A DNA stretch of 64,000 bases from Deltaproteobacteria bacterium (GTDB lineage: Bacteria; Myxococcota_A; UBA9160; UBA6930): contig JAPPPQ010000023.1 of assembly GCA_028817435.1 (NCBI GenBank), forward strand, positions 122,836 to 186,835. Reading direction: 5' to 3'. A program made the translations under genes and the position numbers. Below the pieces are notes generated by a model. The model worked only from the letters and a program-made list of their open reading frames with translations, made no database searches and was not told the DNA's origin. Numbering within the stretch: position 1 is the first letter of the stretch; each line of letters starts with the position of its first letter. Below are positions 51,549 to 59,832 of the stretch, one piece after another.

Positions 51549-52754
51549 ATGGCCCGCGTTGAACTCTACACCAAGCCGCTCTGCCCCTTCTGCGACCGCG
51601 CCAAGCACCTGCTGCGCGAAAAGGGGCAGGAATACAGCGAGACGGATGTCGAAGCGCAGCCCGAAAAGCGCGACGAGATGATCCGCCGCGCCGGGCGCAC
51701 CACGCTGCCGCAGATTTTCATTGACGGCGTGCATGTGGGCGGCTTCGACGAGCTGGCCGAGCTGGAGCGCCGCGGCCAGCTCGACGGCATGCTGGGCCTG
51801 CGCGGCGCGGCCCGCAGCGCCGAAGCGGAGCGCGCGCAGCTTCTGATTCTGGGCAGCGGCCCGGCCGGCTACACCGCCGCGGTCTATGCCGCGCGCGCCG
51901 AGCTCGAGCCGGTGGTGCTGGCGGGGTTGCAGTTCGGCGGCCAGCTCATGCTCACCACCGATGTGGAGAACTACCCCGGATTTCCCGAGGGCGTGACCGG
52001 CCCCGAGATGATGGAGCGCTTTCAGAAGCAGGCCGAGCGCTTCGGCGCGCGCATCATTTTCGAAGACGCCGTCAAGGCCGAACTCAGCGGGCCGCCCTTC
52101 CGCATCGCCACCGATTCCCGGGAATTTTTGGCCGGCAGCGTGATTGTGGCCACCGGCGCTTCGGCGCGCTGGCTGGGCCTGCCCTCGGAGCAGCGGCTCA
52201 TGAACAAGGGCGTTTCGGCCTGCGCCACCTGCGACGGCGCGCTCTACCGCGACAAGCCCATGGCGGTGGTGGGCGGCGGCGACACCGCGCTGGAAGAGGC
52301 GCTGTTTCTCACCCGCTACGCGCCGAAGGTGACGCTGATTCACCGGCGCAACGAACTGCGCGCCTCGAAGATCATGCAGGAGCGCGCCCGCGCCAGCGAG
52401 AAGATTGAGTTTCTCTGGGACTCCGAGGTGGAGGAGGTGCTCGGCGAAGAATTCGTGCGCGGCGTGCGCGTGAAGAACCGCAACACCGGCGAATCGCATG
52501 AGCTCGCCGTGGAGGCGCTGTTCATCGCCATCGGCCACAAGCCCAACACCGATTTGTTCCGCGGCCAGCTCGATCTGGATTCGGTGGGCTACATCCAGGC
52601 TGCGCCCGGCGGCACGCGCACCAACATCGAGGGCGTCTTTGCCTGCGGCGACGCCATGGATCCCACCTACCGCCAAGCGGTCACCGCCGCGGGCACGGGC
52701 TGCATGGCGGCGATTGACTGCGAGCGCTGGCTGGCGGCGCAGAGCGCCCGCTGA
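51549..52754 (+). CDS. Glutaredoxin-thioredoxin reductase fusion
   Basis: 401 aa. Residues 1-82 are a glutaredoxin domain: VELYTKPLCPFCDRAKHLL with CPFC (12-15), then TTLPQIFIDGVHVGGFDEL with the cis-Pro. From ~95 a complete low-molecular-weight thioredoxin reductase follows: FAD motif LLILGSGPAGYTAAVYAARA, redox-active CATC (225-228), NADPH motif VVGGGDTALEEALFL, and GVFACGDAMDPTYRQAVTAAG. The fusion suggests electrons pass from NADPH via FAD and CATC to the attached glutaredoxin. ATG 51549 follows GGAGGTG. The downstream signalling gene begins close to or inside its end. Confidence 0.92.
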   Translation: MARVELYTKPLCPFCDRAKHLLREKGQEYSETDVEAQPEKRDEMIRRAGRTTLPQIFIDGVHVGGFDELAELERRGQLDGMLGLRGAARSAEAERAQLLILGSGPAGYTAAVYAARAELEPVVLAGLQFGGQLMLTTDVENYPGFPEGVTGPEMMERFQKQAERFGARIIFEDAVKAELSGPPFRIATDSREFLAGSVIVATGASARWLGLPSEQRLMNKGVSACATCDGALYRDKPMAVVGGGDTALEEALFLTRYAPKVTLIHRRNELRASKIMQERARASEKIEFLWDSEVEEVLGEEFVRGVRVKNRNTGESHELAVEALFIAIGHKPNTDLFRGQLDLDSVGYIQAAPGGTRTNIEGVFACGDAMDPTYRQAVTAAGTGCMAAIDCERWLAAQSAR

Positions 52755-52782
52755 GCGCGGGTGGATTCGCCGGGGGGCACGC

Positions 52783-53865
52783 ATTCCGCTCAGCCGGGAA
52801 CGCCTGAAGCAGCTCGTCGTCCGTTCGAGCGATGTGGTCATTGCCACTGCGCGCAACGGCACGGTGATCTTCTACAACGACGGCGCCAGCAAGCTGCTCG
52901 GCTACGAGGCCGAAGAGGTGCTCGGCGGCTCTGTCGGGCGCGTGTATCCCAGCCGCGAAGAGGCCCGGCGCGTCATGGCCTGCATGCGCAGCAGCAAATT
53001 CGGCGGCGTGGGCGTGGCCTCGAGCATTCAGACCACGCTGGTGGCGCGCGGCGGCGAGCACATTCCCGTCGCCATCACCGGCACCATTCTCTACGACGAT
53101 GCCGGGCGCGAGGACGGCACCATCGGCTTCGCCAAGGATATCCGCGAGATTCTGGAAAAGGACAAACTCGCCACGCTGGGCGAGGTGGCCATTGGCCTCT
53201 CCCACGAAATCAACAACCCGCTGGCGGTGATTCTGAACCAGGCCGAGCTGCTGGAGCGCGACATTGAGCGGCTGGCCGGAGAACGCGACAGCTCTGTCGA
53301 GACCGAGCGCCTGGACGCCGTGCGCCGCGAAATTGCGCGCATCGGCGGCATTCTCGAACGCCTGGCGAAAATGGCGGAGAGCGACCACTACGAAACCGCC
53401 GATTACATCGGCCCCGCGCGCATGATTGACCTGCGCGCGCGGCGCGGCGAGCGCCGCCCCGATTCCCGGCTGCAGGGCCTGCGCGTGCTGGTGGCCGACG
53501 ACGATCTCGGCATTGCGCAGAGCATGAAAGAGATTCTCGAGGCCGACGGCTGCCAGGTCGCCACCGCCAGCGACGGGCTGGAAGCCCTGGAGCGTTTGGC
53601 GCAGGCGGATTTCGACGCCGTCATTACCGATGTGGTCATGCCCAACATGGACGGCCACGAGATCTTTCTGAAAATCCGCGAGAGCCATCCCGGTTTGCCC
53701 GTGTTGATGATGACCGCCTTTCATTACGACCGCGATCACATTATCAAGCGCTCGCGCCTCGCCGGACTCGAAACCGTGCTGTTCAAGAAGCCCGTGGATC
53801 CCGACAAATTGCGCGAGGTTCTCGCCGCCTCCGTCGCCGCTTCCAGAGCGAAGCCCGCGCGCTGA
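52783..53865 (+). CDS. PAS-HisKA-receiver protein lacking a histidine-kinase ATPase domain
   Basis: ~360 aa. A PAS domain (VRSSDVVIATARNGTVIFYNDGASKLLGY) is followed by a HisKA dimerisation helix with phospho-accepting His141 in AIGLSHEINNPLAVI. Directly after it (SRLQGLRVLVADDDLGIAQSM) comes a receiver domain with Asp283 in VITDVVMPNMDG and Lys in VLFKKPVDP. No N, G1 or G2 box of the HATPase domain is present. It cannot phosphorylate itself and may act as a phosphorelay or scaffold. The start is unclear: no ATG/GTG/TTG in the spacer is in frame. ATT 52783 lies after GGGGGG; TTG 52714 inside trxB is the alternative. Confidence 0.78.
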   Translation: MPLSRERLKQLVVRSSDVVIATARNGTVIFYNDGASKLLGYEAEEVLGGSVGRVYPSREEARRVMACMRSSKFGGVGVASSIQTTLVARGGEHIPVAITGTILYDDAGREDGTIGFAKDIREILEKDKLATLGEVAIGLSHEINNPLAVILNQAELLERDIERLAGERDSSVETERLDAVRREIARIGGILERLAKMAESDHYETADYIGPARMIDLRARRGERRPDSRLQGLRVLVADDDLGIAQSMKEILEADGCQVATASDGLEALERLAQADFDAVITDVVMPNMDGHEIFLKIRESHPGLPVLMMTAFHYDRDHIIKRSRLAGLETVLFKKPVDPDKLREVLAASVAASRAKPAR

Positions 53866-53895
53866 ATCGCTCCTCCGCACCGCGCAAAGCGGCGC

Positions 53896-54663
53896 TCAGC
53901 GCGCCAGCGGCCGCCAGGCCAGAGTCAGCGCGCGAATCTCCCTGGCCCCGGCGCGGCGCAGCGCCCGGGCGGCTGCGGCCAGCGTGGCGCCGGTGGTGGC
54001 CACATCGTCCACCAGCCACACGCGGCGCGGCAGGCGGCCGCAGGCGCGAAACGCCCCCGCCACATTGCGCTGCCGCGCGCTGCGCGAAAGCCCGGTCTGA
54101 CTCTGCGTATCGCGGATGCGCAGCAGCGCGCGGGCCGACCAGGGCGTTGCCAGCGCCCGCGCCGCATCCCGCGCCAGCGCAACGGACTGATTGAAGCCCC
54201 GCGCGCGGAGCCTGCGGCGGTGCAACGGCACCGGCAACACCAGCTCCGGCGCAGCGCCAGCCCGCGCTCGCGCTGCCGCCGCCGCCCGGCGAATCCAGAA
54301 GCGCGCCACCGCATCCGCCTGCGGATCGAGTCCCGCCAACCCGGGCCGCGTGAACTTGAAGCGCCACACCCAATCCTGCGCCGCGCCCTCGTGTGCAACC
54401 GCCGCCGTCCAGCTCGCCACCGGCGCGGGCGGCGCAGCCTCGGGCAACGGCGCAGCGCTCTGCCAATCGCAGCGCGTGCACAACGCCGCCCCCGCCGTGC
54501 CCCGCCCGCAATCCGCACAGCGCGGCGGCAGCGCCAGATCCACCAGCCCGCCCCCCAGCGCGCGCCCCCAAGCCGCCCAATCCGCCGGCGTCGCCAAATT
54601 CACCGCCCCCACCTCTCGCGCCGAGCTTGACACCCCCACCGGCGCAGCGCAAAATCCCCTCAT
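53896..54663 (-). CDS. comF: ComF-family phosphoribosyltransferase-like protein
   Basis: 255 aa. An N-terminal zinc ribbon (ALPPRCADCGRGTAGAALCTRCDWQ, two CxxC pairs) is followed by FKFTRPGLA and ELVLPVPLHRRRLRARGFNQSVALA. The PRPP loop is RVWLVDDVATTGATLAAAARAL. ComF proteins support DNA uptake or handling of single-stranded DNA in transformable bacteria, and the fold is that of a type I phosphoribosyltransferase. The start is ambiguous; ATG 54663 is used. It is divergent from a small membrane-protein pair, with comEA beyond them, so DNA-uptake genes cluster here. Confidence 0.87.
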   Translation of the reverse strand: MRGFCAAPVGVSSSAREVGAVNLATPADWAAWGRALGGGLVDLALPPRCADCGRGTAGAALCTRCDWQSAAPLPEAAPPAPVASWTAAVAHEGAAQDWVWRFKFTRPGLAGLDPQADAVARFWIRRAAAAARARAGAAPELVLPVPLHRRRLRARGFNQSVALARDAARALATPWSARALLRIRDTQSQTGLSRSARQRNVAGAFRACGRLPRRVWLVDDVATTGATLAAAARALRRAGAREIRALTLAWRPLAR

Positions 54664-54684
54664 CCCCGCGAGCGGAGTGCCCCT

Positions 54685-54924
54685 ATGCAGAACATTGAAG
54701 GCGTCAAAGAGCGCATCAACTTCTCCACCCGCCTGCTGCTCGCAGACATCGCAATCCTGGTCCTGGTCGTAGGTAGCGCCTTTGGCCGGGGACTTGCAGG
54801 GAGGTTCGACATCGCATTCTGGCTTGGCTTGAGCTTTAGCGCGATTCTCATTCTGCTCGGCGTGTATTTGTTCTGGCAGGCAAACAAGGGCATCAAACAA
54901 TTGGAGACAATGGAGGAGAACTGA
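54685..54924 (+). CDS. Small two-helix membrane protein, 79 aa
   Basis: Two hydrophobic helices (LLLADIAILVLVVGSAFG and IAFWLGLSFSAILILLGVYLFW) joined by RGLAGRFD, with charged ends (MQNIEGVKERINFSTR and QANKGIKQLETMEEN). ATG 54685 has GGAG upstream. The next gene starts 1 bp after its stop, so the two are coupled. G+C is lower than in the flanking comF and comEA genes. No family recognised; small pairs like this can be holin-like, toxin-like or transporter accessory proteins, which cannot be decided here. Confidence 0.6.
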   Translation: MQNIEGVKERINFSTRLLLADIAILVLVVGSAFGRGLAGRFDIAFWLGLSFSAILILLGVYLFWQANKGIKQLETMEEN

Positions 54925-54925
54925 A

Positions 54926-55078
54926 ATGGTGGAGACTCTCGGAAAGATCGCCATGGTGGGGATTGTCATCATGTTCGCCGCCATGATGATTTTCGGCGCA
55001 TACATGGCGGGGAACGGCGATATGCCGTGGCACCACAAGAAGCCGCGCCGCAAGCGGAAGGACGAAGCGGAGGAGTAG
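54926..55078 (+). CDS. Small single-helix membrane protein, 50 aa
   Basis: ATG 54926 is preceded by GGAGGAG inside the previous gene. The translation has one Met-rich membrane helix (KIAMVGIVIMFAAMMIFGAYMA), then MPWHHKKPRRKRKDEAEE, a strongly basic tail ending in acidic residues. The coupled start and good ribosome-binding site argue that it is real. No family recognised. Confidence 0.55.
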   Translation: MVETLGKIAMVGIVIMFAAMMIFGAYMAGNGDMPWHHKKPRRKRKDEAEE

Positions 55079-55101
55079 GCGCGGCGCGCGGCCTGGAAAA
55101 T

Positions 55102-55117
55102 GTGAACGCGTGTTCAC
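55102..55117. promoter_or_regulatory. GTGAAC-N4-GTTCAC palindrome upstream of comEA
   Basis: The core GAAC-N4-GTTC resembles the LexA (Cheo) box of Gram-positive bacteria and some other phyla. It lies about 120 bp before the comEA ATG in a region with A-runs. Whether a LexA of this type exists here is unknown, so this is only a candidate operator. Confidence 0.35.
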
Positions 55118-55234
55118 GCGCGCGGCGCGCGAAAAAAATCGCCCGATGCGAAAAAAAATTGCGGCGCTTTGCCAATTGCGTGATAGGATTCCCGTCGGCT
55201 CTCCCCACAACCCAGGTCCCGGGGAGTGCAAGCG

Positions 55235-55636
55235 ATGAATCTGAACCTTCGGACGATCCGCTTGGGCCGGGCGCAGCGCGCCCGGCTCGCGGGGCGTGAC
55301 GCGGTGTGCCGGACGGCCCGGCGCAGCGCGTGGCCCCGGACGGCGGGGCTGGCTCTGGCCCTGCTGTTGGCGGGCGCGCAACCGCTGATCGCCGGCGAGT
55401 TGCGCGGTGCGCTCAACCTGAACACGGCGAGCGTCGAGCAGCTCATCCTGCTGCCCGGCGTGGGCGAGGCACGCGCCTCGGCCATCGTCGCGCTGCGCAA
55501 GCAGCTCGGCGGCTTCAAGCGCGTGGAGCAGCTCACCGATGTGCGCGGCATCGGTGAGCGCAGCCTGGAGCGGCTGCGGCCCTATCTCGTCCTCAAGGGC
55601 GAGACCACGCTGGCGGAGCTGGAAGAGGCGGAGTAG
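55235..55636 (+). CDS. ComEA-like helix-hairpin-helix DNA-binding protein
   Basis: 133 aa. A long basic N-terminus and hydrophobic segment (TAGLALALLLAGAQPLIAG) suggest export or membrane anchoring. The helix-hairpin-helix pair follows: LNLNTASVEQLILLPGVGEARASAIVALR and FKRVEQLTDVRGIGERSLERL. This matches ComEA, the periplasmic DNA receptor for transformation, although short ComEA-like proteins exist without proven uptake roles. ATG 55235 follows GGGGAG. A strong hairpin lies just after the stop. Confidence 0.82.
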   Translation: MNLNLRTIRLGRAQRARLAGRDAVCRTARRSAWPRTAGLALALLLAGAQPLIAGELRGALNLNTASVEQLILLPGVGEARASAIVALRKQLGGFKRVEQLTDVRGIGERSLERLRPYLVLKGETTLAELEEAE

Positions 55637-55644
55637 CAGACCCC

Positions 55645-55675
55645 GGAGCCCGGCCCCGCCTTGGGGCCGGGCTCC
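55645..55675. terminator. Strong inverted repeat after comEA
   Basis: A perfect 13-bp stem (GGAGCCCGGCCCC with GGGGCCGGGCTCC) around a 5-nt loop, starting 8 bp after the comEA stop. There is no T-run after it, so it may terminate weakly or stabilise the transcript. Confidence 0.6.
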
Positions 55676-55735
55676 CTCACCTGCGCCGCGCGGCGAAGAC
55701 TGCGAATATCCGGGCCGCCCAAACGAAAGGCTCCC

Positions 55736-56743
55736 GTGCTTCTCCCCCAACCGCGCCGCCGCATTCGCGCGCCGCTCTGCCTGGCGGCGGCGCTGGCGTT
55801 TTCGCTGGCCGCGCTTTCGGCCGCCGCGCCCGCGCCCGCGGCCGATCTGCGCGCCGCCGCAGATGCCCCGCGCGCCCCCACCGCTGCGCAATCCCCCGAA
55901 GCCGCAGAGCCCGCGCGGCGGGTGGTGTCGCTGTATCCCTCGCTCACGGCAATTCTGCTGGCGATTGGCGCTGCAGATGCATTGGTGGGGGTGGATGCGT
56001 TTTCGGCGCAGCAGCAATCGCTGTCGGGAATTGCGCAGGTGGGCGGCCTTTACAATCCCAGCGTGGAGCGCGTGCTGGCGCTGCGGCCCGATCTGGTGGT
56101 TGCGGTTCCCAGCGTGGCGCAGCGCGGTTTTCTGGAGCGTTTGCGCGATCTCAATGCGCCGCTGCTGGAGCTCAACCCGGTTTCTTTCGAGGATGTAGCG
56201 GTCAGCGTGGAAACTCTGGGGCGGCGCGTCGGCCGCAGCGGCGCAGCCGGGGCGCGGGCGAATGCGCTGCGCCGCGCCCGCCGCCGCGCCGAAGCGCTGA
56301 CGCGCGGCCGCCCCCCCGTGCCGATGCTGTTTGTGGTGGAGCGCGATCCGGTTTTCGTCGCGGGGCCGGGCAGTTTTCTCGACGATATGCTGCGCGCCGC
56401 AGGCGCTCGCAACCTGGCCGCTTCTTTCAAGACGCCCTGGCCCCGCGTGTCGCGAGAGTGGCTGATCGCCGCCGCGCCGGAACTGCTGCTCGATTCGTCG
56501 CCGGATCCGCAGCCGGCGGCGCGCTGGTGGGCGCGCTGGCCCTCGCTCCCCGCCGTGCAGCGCGGCCGCGTGGTGCAACTGCGCTCGGGCGAGGTAACGC
56601 TCCCCGGCCCTTGGCTGGATCGCGCTCTGTTGCGGCTCTTCGAAATCGTGCAGGGCCCGGAACTCGCCGCCGCGCTTGCCGCCGAGCTTCCGGCCGCAGC
56701 GCAATCGCCCGAGCGCGCAGGGCGCGCAGAGCCGCGCCGGTGA
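55736..56743 (+). CDS. BtuF-type ABC transporter substrate-binding protein
   Basis: 335 aa. Signal peptide APLCLAAALAFSLAALSAAAPA, then the class III binding-protein fold: RRVVSLYPSLTAILLAIGAADALVGVD, VGGLYNPSVERVLALRPDLVVA, MLFVVERDPVFVAGPGSFLDDML and PWPRVSREWLIAAAPELLL. It should capture a corrinoid, haem or ferric siderophore in the periplasm. GTG 55736 follows AAAGG; a longer frame upstream is not signal-like. The stop overlaps the permease start. No cobalamin riboswitch was seen in the 99-bp leader, so the substrate is undecided. Confidence 0.85.
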   Translation: MLLPQPRRRIRAPLCLAAALAFSLAALSAAAPAPAADLRAAADAPRAPTAAQSPEAAEPARRVVSLYPSLTAILLAIGAADALVGVDAFSAQQQSLSGIAQVGGLYNPSVERVLALRPDLVVAVPSVAQRGFLERLRDLNAPLLELNPVSFEDVAVSVETLGRRVGRSGAAGARANALRRARRRAEALTRGRPPVPMLFVVERDPVFVAGPGSFLDDMLRAAGARNLAASFKTPWPRVSREWLIAAAPELLLDSSPDPQPAARWWARWPSLPAVQRGRVVQLRSGEVTLPGPWLDRALLRLFEIVQGPELAAALAAELPAAAQSPERAGRAEPRR

Positions 56744-57768
56744 CGCCGCTCACCCCGGGCCGCCTGGCGCGCAGCACGGCCTGGCTGTTGGCGCTGCTCG
56801 TGCTGGCGCTGGGCGCGGGCGTGTTGCTGGGGCCGGCGCTCTCGCCCGCAGAGGCGTGGGATGCGTTGCGCCTCGCCTCGCCGGATGCCGCCGCCCTCGA
56901 CATCTTGTGGCGGGTGCGCCTGCCGCGGGTGGGGCTGGCCGCGCTGGTGGGTGCTTCGCTGGCCGTGGCCGGCGCGCTGTTTCAGGCGTTGTTGCGCAAC
57001 CCGCTGGCCGATCCCTTCATTCTGGGCGTCTCGGGGGGCGCGGCGCTGGGCGGCGTGGCGCTGCTGGTGCTGGGGCCTGCGCTGGGTGTGGGCGCGGGCG
57101 CGGTGCCGCCGGCTTCTTTTGCCGGCGCGGGGCTGGCGCTGCTGGCATTGCTGGCCATTGCCGGGCCTCAGGGGCGGCTTTCCCCCGCCGCATTGTTGCT
57201 CACCGGCGTGGTGCTGAACGCCTTTGCCTCGGCGGCCATCGTTTTTTGCGCCTCTTTCTCGGGGTTGGTCGAAGGCGGGCGCATTTTTCTGTGGCTCATC
57301 GGCAGCATCACAGAGGTGCGCGCCGATGTCGCAATTTGGGTGGCCGTTTTTTTGGCGCTGGGGCTGGCCTGCGCCCTGCCGCTGGCGCGGGCGCTCAACC
57401 TGCTGGCGCTGGGCGAAGAAAGCGCCGCGGCGCTCGGCATCGAAACCCGCCGCATCAAACTGCTGCTGCTGGTTTCCACTTCGCTCATGGTCGGCGCTTC
57501 GGTGGCGGTGGCGGGGCTGGTGGGTTTTGTGGGGCTGATTGTCCCGCATCTGCTGCGGCTGCTGTTGGGTCCCGATCACCGGCAACTGCTGCCCGCCGCC
57601 GCACTGGGTGGCGCGGCATTTCTGGTGATTTGCGATACCGCAGTGCGGACGCTTCCCGCCGGCCGCGAATTGCCGGTGGGCGCGCTGACCGCGCTGGCCG
57701 GCGGGCCCTTCTTTTTGTGGCTGCTGCGCCGCAGCGCCCGCCGCAATTGGAGCGCGCTGCCGTGGTGA
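56740..57768 (+). CDS. BtuC/FecCD-type ABC transporter permease
   Basis: 342 aa with about ten membrane helices. RLPRVGLAALVGASLAVAGALFQALLRNPLADPFILGVSGGAALG is the classic FecCD/BtuC block. ALGIETRRIKLLLLVSTSLMVGASVAVAGLVGFVGLIVPH carries the cytoplasmic coupling helix, and LTPAGRELPVGALTALAGGPFF-like sequence ends the protein. GTG 56740 overlaps the binding-protein stop (GTGA), and the stop overlaps the ATPase start in the same way. It forms the membrane dimer of the importer. Confidence 0.92.
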   Translation: MTPLTPGRLARSTAWLLALLVLALGAGVLLGPALSPAEAWDALRLASPDAAALDILWRVRLPRVGLAALVGASLAVAGALFQALLRNPLADPFILGVSGGAALGGVALLVLGPALGVGAGAVPPASFAGAGLALLALLAIAGPQGRLSPAALLLTGVVLNAFASAAIVFCASFSGLVEGGRIFLWLIGSITEVRADVAIWVAVFLALGLACALPLARALNLLALGEESAAALGIETRRIKLLLLVSTSLMVGASVAVAGLVGFVGLIVPHLLRLLLGPDHRQLLPAAALGGAAFLVICDTAVRTLPAGRELPVGALTALAGGPFFLWLLRRSARRNWSALPW

Positions 57769-58571
57769 GCGGCGCAGTCCGCAGCGCGGACGGCGCACCG
57801 GGCGCGCCGCTGCTCGCCATGCGCGGCGTGCAGGTGACGCTCCGCTCCGCGCCCATTTTGCGCGGCGTCAATTTGCAGCTGGCGCGGGGCGAAGTGCTGT
57901 TGCTGGCGGGCCGCAACGGCGCGGGCAAGACCACGCTGCTGCGCACGGCCGCGGGGCTGCTCGCGCCCGAAGCGGGAGAGCTGCGGCTCTGCGGCGAATC
58001 GCTGCCGTCGCTGCCGCGCCGGGAAATCGCGCGGCGCGTGGCCTATGTGCCGCAGCAGGCGGCTTTCGCCTTCCCCTGGTCGCTGCTCGAAGTGGCGCTC
58101 ATGGGCCGCACGCCGCACCTGGGACGCTTCGGCTTCGAGACGCCGCGCGATCTGGCGCTGGCCCGGGAATCGTTGGCGCGGCTCGGCATTGCCGATCTGG
58201 CCGGGCGCTCCATTCTGGAAGTTTCGGGCGGCGAGCGGCAACTCGCCGCCATTGCCAGGGCGCTGGCGCAGCAAGCGCCCTTGTTATTGCTCGACGAACC
58301 CGGCGCGCATCTCGATTTGGCCCATCGCCATGCGCTGCATCAATTGCTGCGGCAATTGACTGCCGAAGGGCGCAGCGTGCTCTGGGTCACCCACGATCTC
58401 GGCCCCGCTCTCTCTTGCGCCGACCGCGTCGCCCTGCTCGCCGAAGGCCGCGTGCTCGCCGCCGGTGCGCCCGCCGAAGTGCTGCGCCCCGATTTGTTGC
58501 GCGCCGCCTTCGGCGTGGACGCCCGGTTAATTCACAGCGAAGCGGGCCCGCTGCTGCAGCTTCCCCGCTAA
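57765..58571 (+). CDS. BtuD/FepC-type ABC transporter ATPase
   Basis: 268 aa. Walker A LLAGRNGAGKTTLLRTAAG, the Q-loop in AYVPQQAAFAFPW, signature EVSGGERQLAAIARAL, Walker B APLLLLDEPGAHLDLAH and the H-loop LWVTHD. GTG 57765 overlaps the permease stop; a GTG three bases earlier is equally possible. It completes a standard binding protein-permease-ATPase operon. Its 3' end overlaps a convergent small membrane-protein gene by 4 bp. Confidence 0.93.
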   Translation: MSGAVRSADGAPGAPLLAMRGVQVTLRSAPILRGVNLQLARGEVLLLAGRNGAGKTTLLRTAAGLLAPEAGELRLCGESLPSLPRREIARRVAYVPQQAAFAFPWSLLEVALMGRTPHLGRFGFETPRDLALARESLARLGIADLAGRSILEVSGGERQLAAIARALAQQAPLLLLDEPGAHLDLAHRHALHQLLRQLTAEGRSVLWVTHDLGPALSCADRVALLAEGRVLAAGAPAEVLRPDLLRAAFGVDARLIHSEAGPLLQLPR

Positions 58572-58900
58572 AACGCGCCACTTTTATGGGCGAAAATGGC
58601 GGCGGCAATGGAGAGCACACACAGGCAGAGCAGCGCGCGGGGCGCGAGGCCAAAGTGGCCCATCAAAAGCGAGCGCAGCATATAATCGCAACTGACAAAG
58701 GAGGCAATCGCCAGGCCAATGAGCGCAAAGAGGTGGCGTTCGACCAGCGCAAAGAGCAGCAGCGATGCGCCCAGGGTTACGAACACAATGGCGGCCACGG
58801 CCAGCACCGGCCAGAGAATCGAATCGCTGAAGAGCGGGCGCAGCCAGTCGTCCAGGCTGCGGGGTTCGCCGCCATCGCCCCGTTGATCCGGCGCTGCCAT
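58568..58900 (-). CDS. Small three-helix membrane protein, 110 aa
   Basis: After a polar head (MAAPDQRGDGGEPRSLDDWLRPLF) come three hydrophobic helices: LWPVLAVAAIVFVTLGASLLLFAL, FALIGLAIASFVSCDYML and ALLCLCVLSIAAAIFAH. ATG 58900 is used; no strong ribosome-binding site is seen. It lies between the ABC importer and pcm genes, on the opposite strand to both. No family recognised. Confidence 0.6.
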   Translation of the reverse strand: MAAPDQRGDGGEPRSLDDWLRPLFSDSILWPVLAVAAIVFVTLGASLLLFALVERHLFALIGLAIASFVSCDYMLRSLLMGHFGLAPRALLCLCVLSIAAAIFAHKSGAF

Positions 58901-58945
58901 GCGCGCAGTGTAGGCCACCCCGCGCCGGGTTGACGGGCGGGGGGC

Positions 58946-59815
58946 ATGGGTGGGAAGCTTGCGGCGGGAGCTTGGGTGGCGCGCAACGCACAAAGCAGGG
59001 ACGGGGCGAAAGCGCCGCTTCCGCGCACTGGCGCGGCGGCGGGCGGGTGCGGCGCAGTGGCGGCGCGTGCCCGGCCACTGGCGGCGGGGCTGATGGCGGG
59101 CCTGCTCGGCATGGGCTGCGGCCCGGGTGCGCCCGCGAATTCGCCGGATGCGCCGGATGCGCGCGGGGATGCGGCGGACTTTCGCGCGCTGCGCGAGCGC
59201 ATGGTGCGCGAGCAGATTGAGGCGCGGGGCATTGACAATGCGCGGGTGCTGGCCGCGCTGCGCGAAACGCCGCGCCACCGCTTTGTGCCAGCGCCCTTTG
59301 CGGCGCGGGCCTATGCAGATGGCGCGCTGCCCATCGGGCTCGGGCAGACCATCTCGCAGCCCTACATTGTGGCGGCCATGACCGAGTTGCTGAACCCCGA
59401 ACCGGGCGACCGCGTGCTGGAAGTGGGGACGGGCTCGGGCTATCAGGCCGCCGTGCTGGCGCGGCTCGTAGCGCAGGTGCACAGCGTGGAGATCATTCCC
59501 GAACTCGCCGAGCGCGCGCGGCAAACGCTTTCCGCTCTGGGCATTGCAAATGTGCAGGTGATTACCGGCGACGGCTGGCGCGGCCTGCCGCAGCACGCGC
59601 CCTTTGACGGCATTCTCGTCACTGCCGCGTCCGAAGAAACTCCGCCCGCGCTGCTGGAGCAACTGGCCCCCGGCGCGCGCATGGTTATTCCGGTGGGCGG
59701 CGCGCATCAAGAGTTGTTTGTCTTCGAGCGCGGCCCGCAGGGCATTTCGCGCCGCTCGGTGTTTCCCGTGCGCTTTGTTCCCCTGGTGCGCGAACCCGGC
59801 GCGGCGCAGCGCTGA
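58946..59815 (+). CDS. pcm: Protein-L-isoaspartate O-methyltransferase
   Basis: The ~200-residue C-terminal part is a clear Pcm: MVREQIEARGIDNARVLAALRETPRHRFVP, IGLGQTISQPYIVAAMTELL, motif I VLEVGTGSGYQAAVLARL, VHSVEIIPELAERARQTL and FDGILVTAASEETPPALLEQL. It methylates isoaspartyl residues to start repair of aged proteins. The N-terminal ~85 residues are Ala/Gly-rich and contain AGLMAGLLGMGC, which could be a lipoprotein-like signal and imply export, as in some deltaproteobacterial relatives. The start is therefore uncertain anywhere from 58946 to about 59090. Confidence 0.9.
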   Translation: MGGKLAAGAWVARNAQSRDGAKAPLPRTGAAAGGCGAVAARARPLAAGLMAGLLGMGCGPGAPANSPDAPDARGDAADFRALRERMVREQIEARGIDNARVLAALRETPRHRFVPAPFAARAYADGALPIGLGQTISQPYIVAAMTELLNPEPGDRVLEVGTGSGYQAAVLARLVAQVHSVEIIPELAERARQTLSALGIANVQVITGDGWRGLPQHAPFDGILVTAASEETPPALLEQLAPGARMVIPVGGAHQELFVFERGPQGISRRSVFPVRFVPLVREPGAAQR

Positions 59816-59832
59816 AAACCGCAGGAGCCGCC

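Noticed and set aside
55637-55735. Cobalamin riboswitch before the BtuF-type gene
   Set aside because: The leader is only 99 bp, much of it a simple 13-bp hairpin, and no B12-box-like sequence is seen.
58946-59200. A separate small gene before pcm
   Set aside because: The Ala/Gly-rich segment stays in frame with pcm and has no independent stop or ribosome-binding site; it is more likely an N-terminal extension or untranslated leader.
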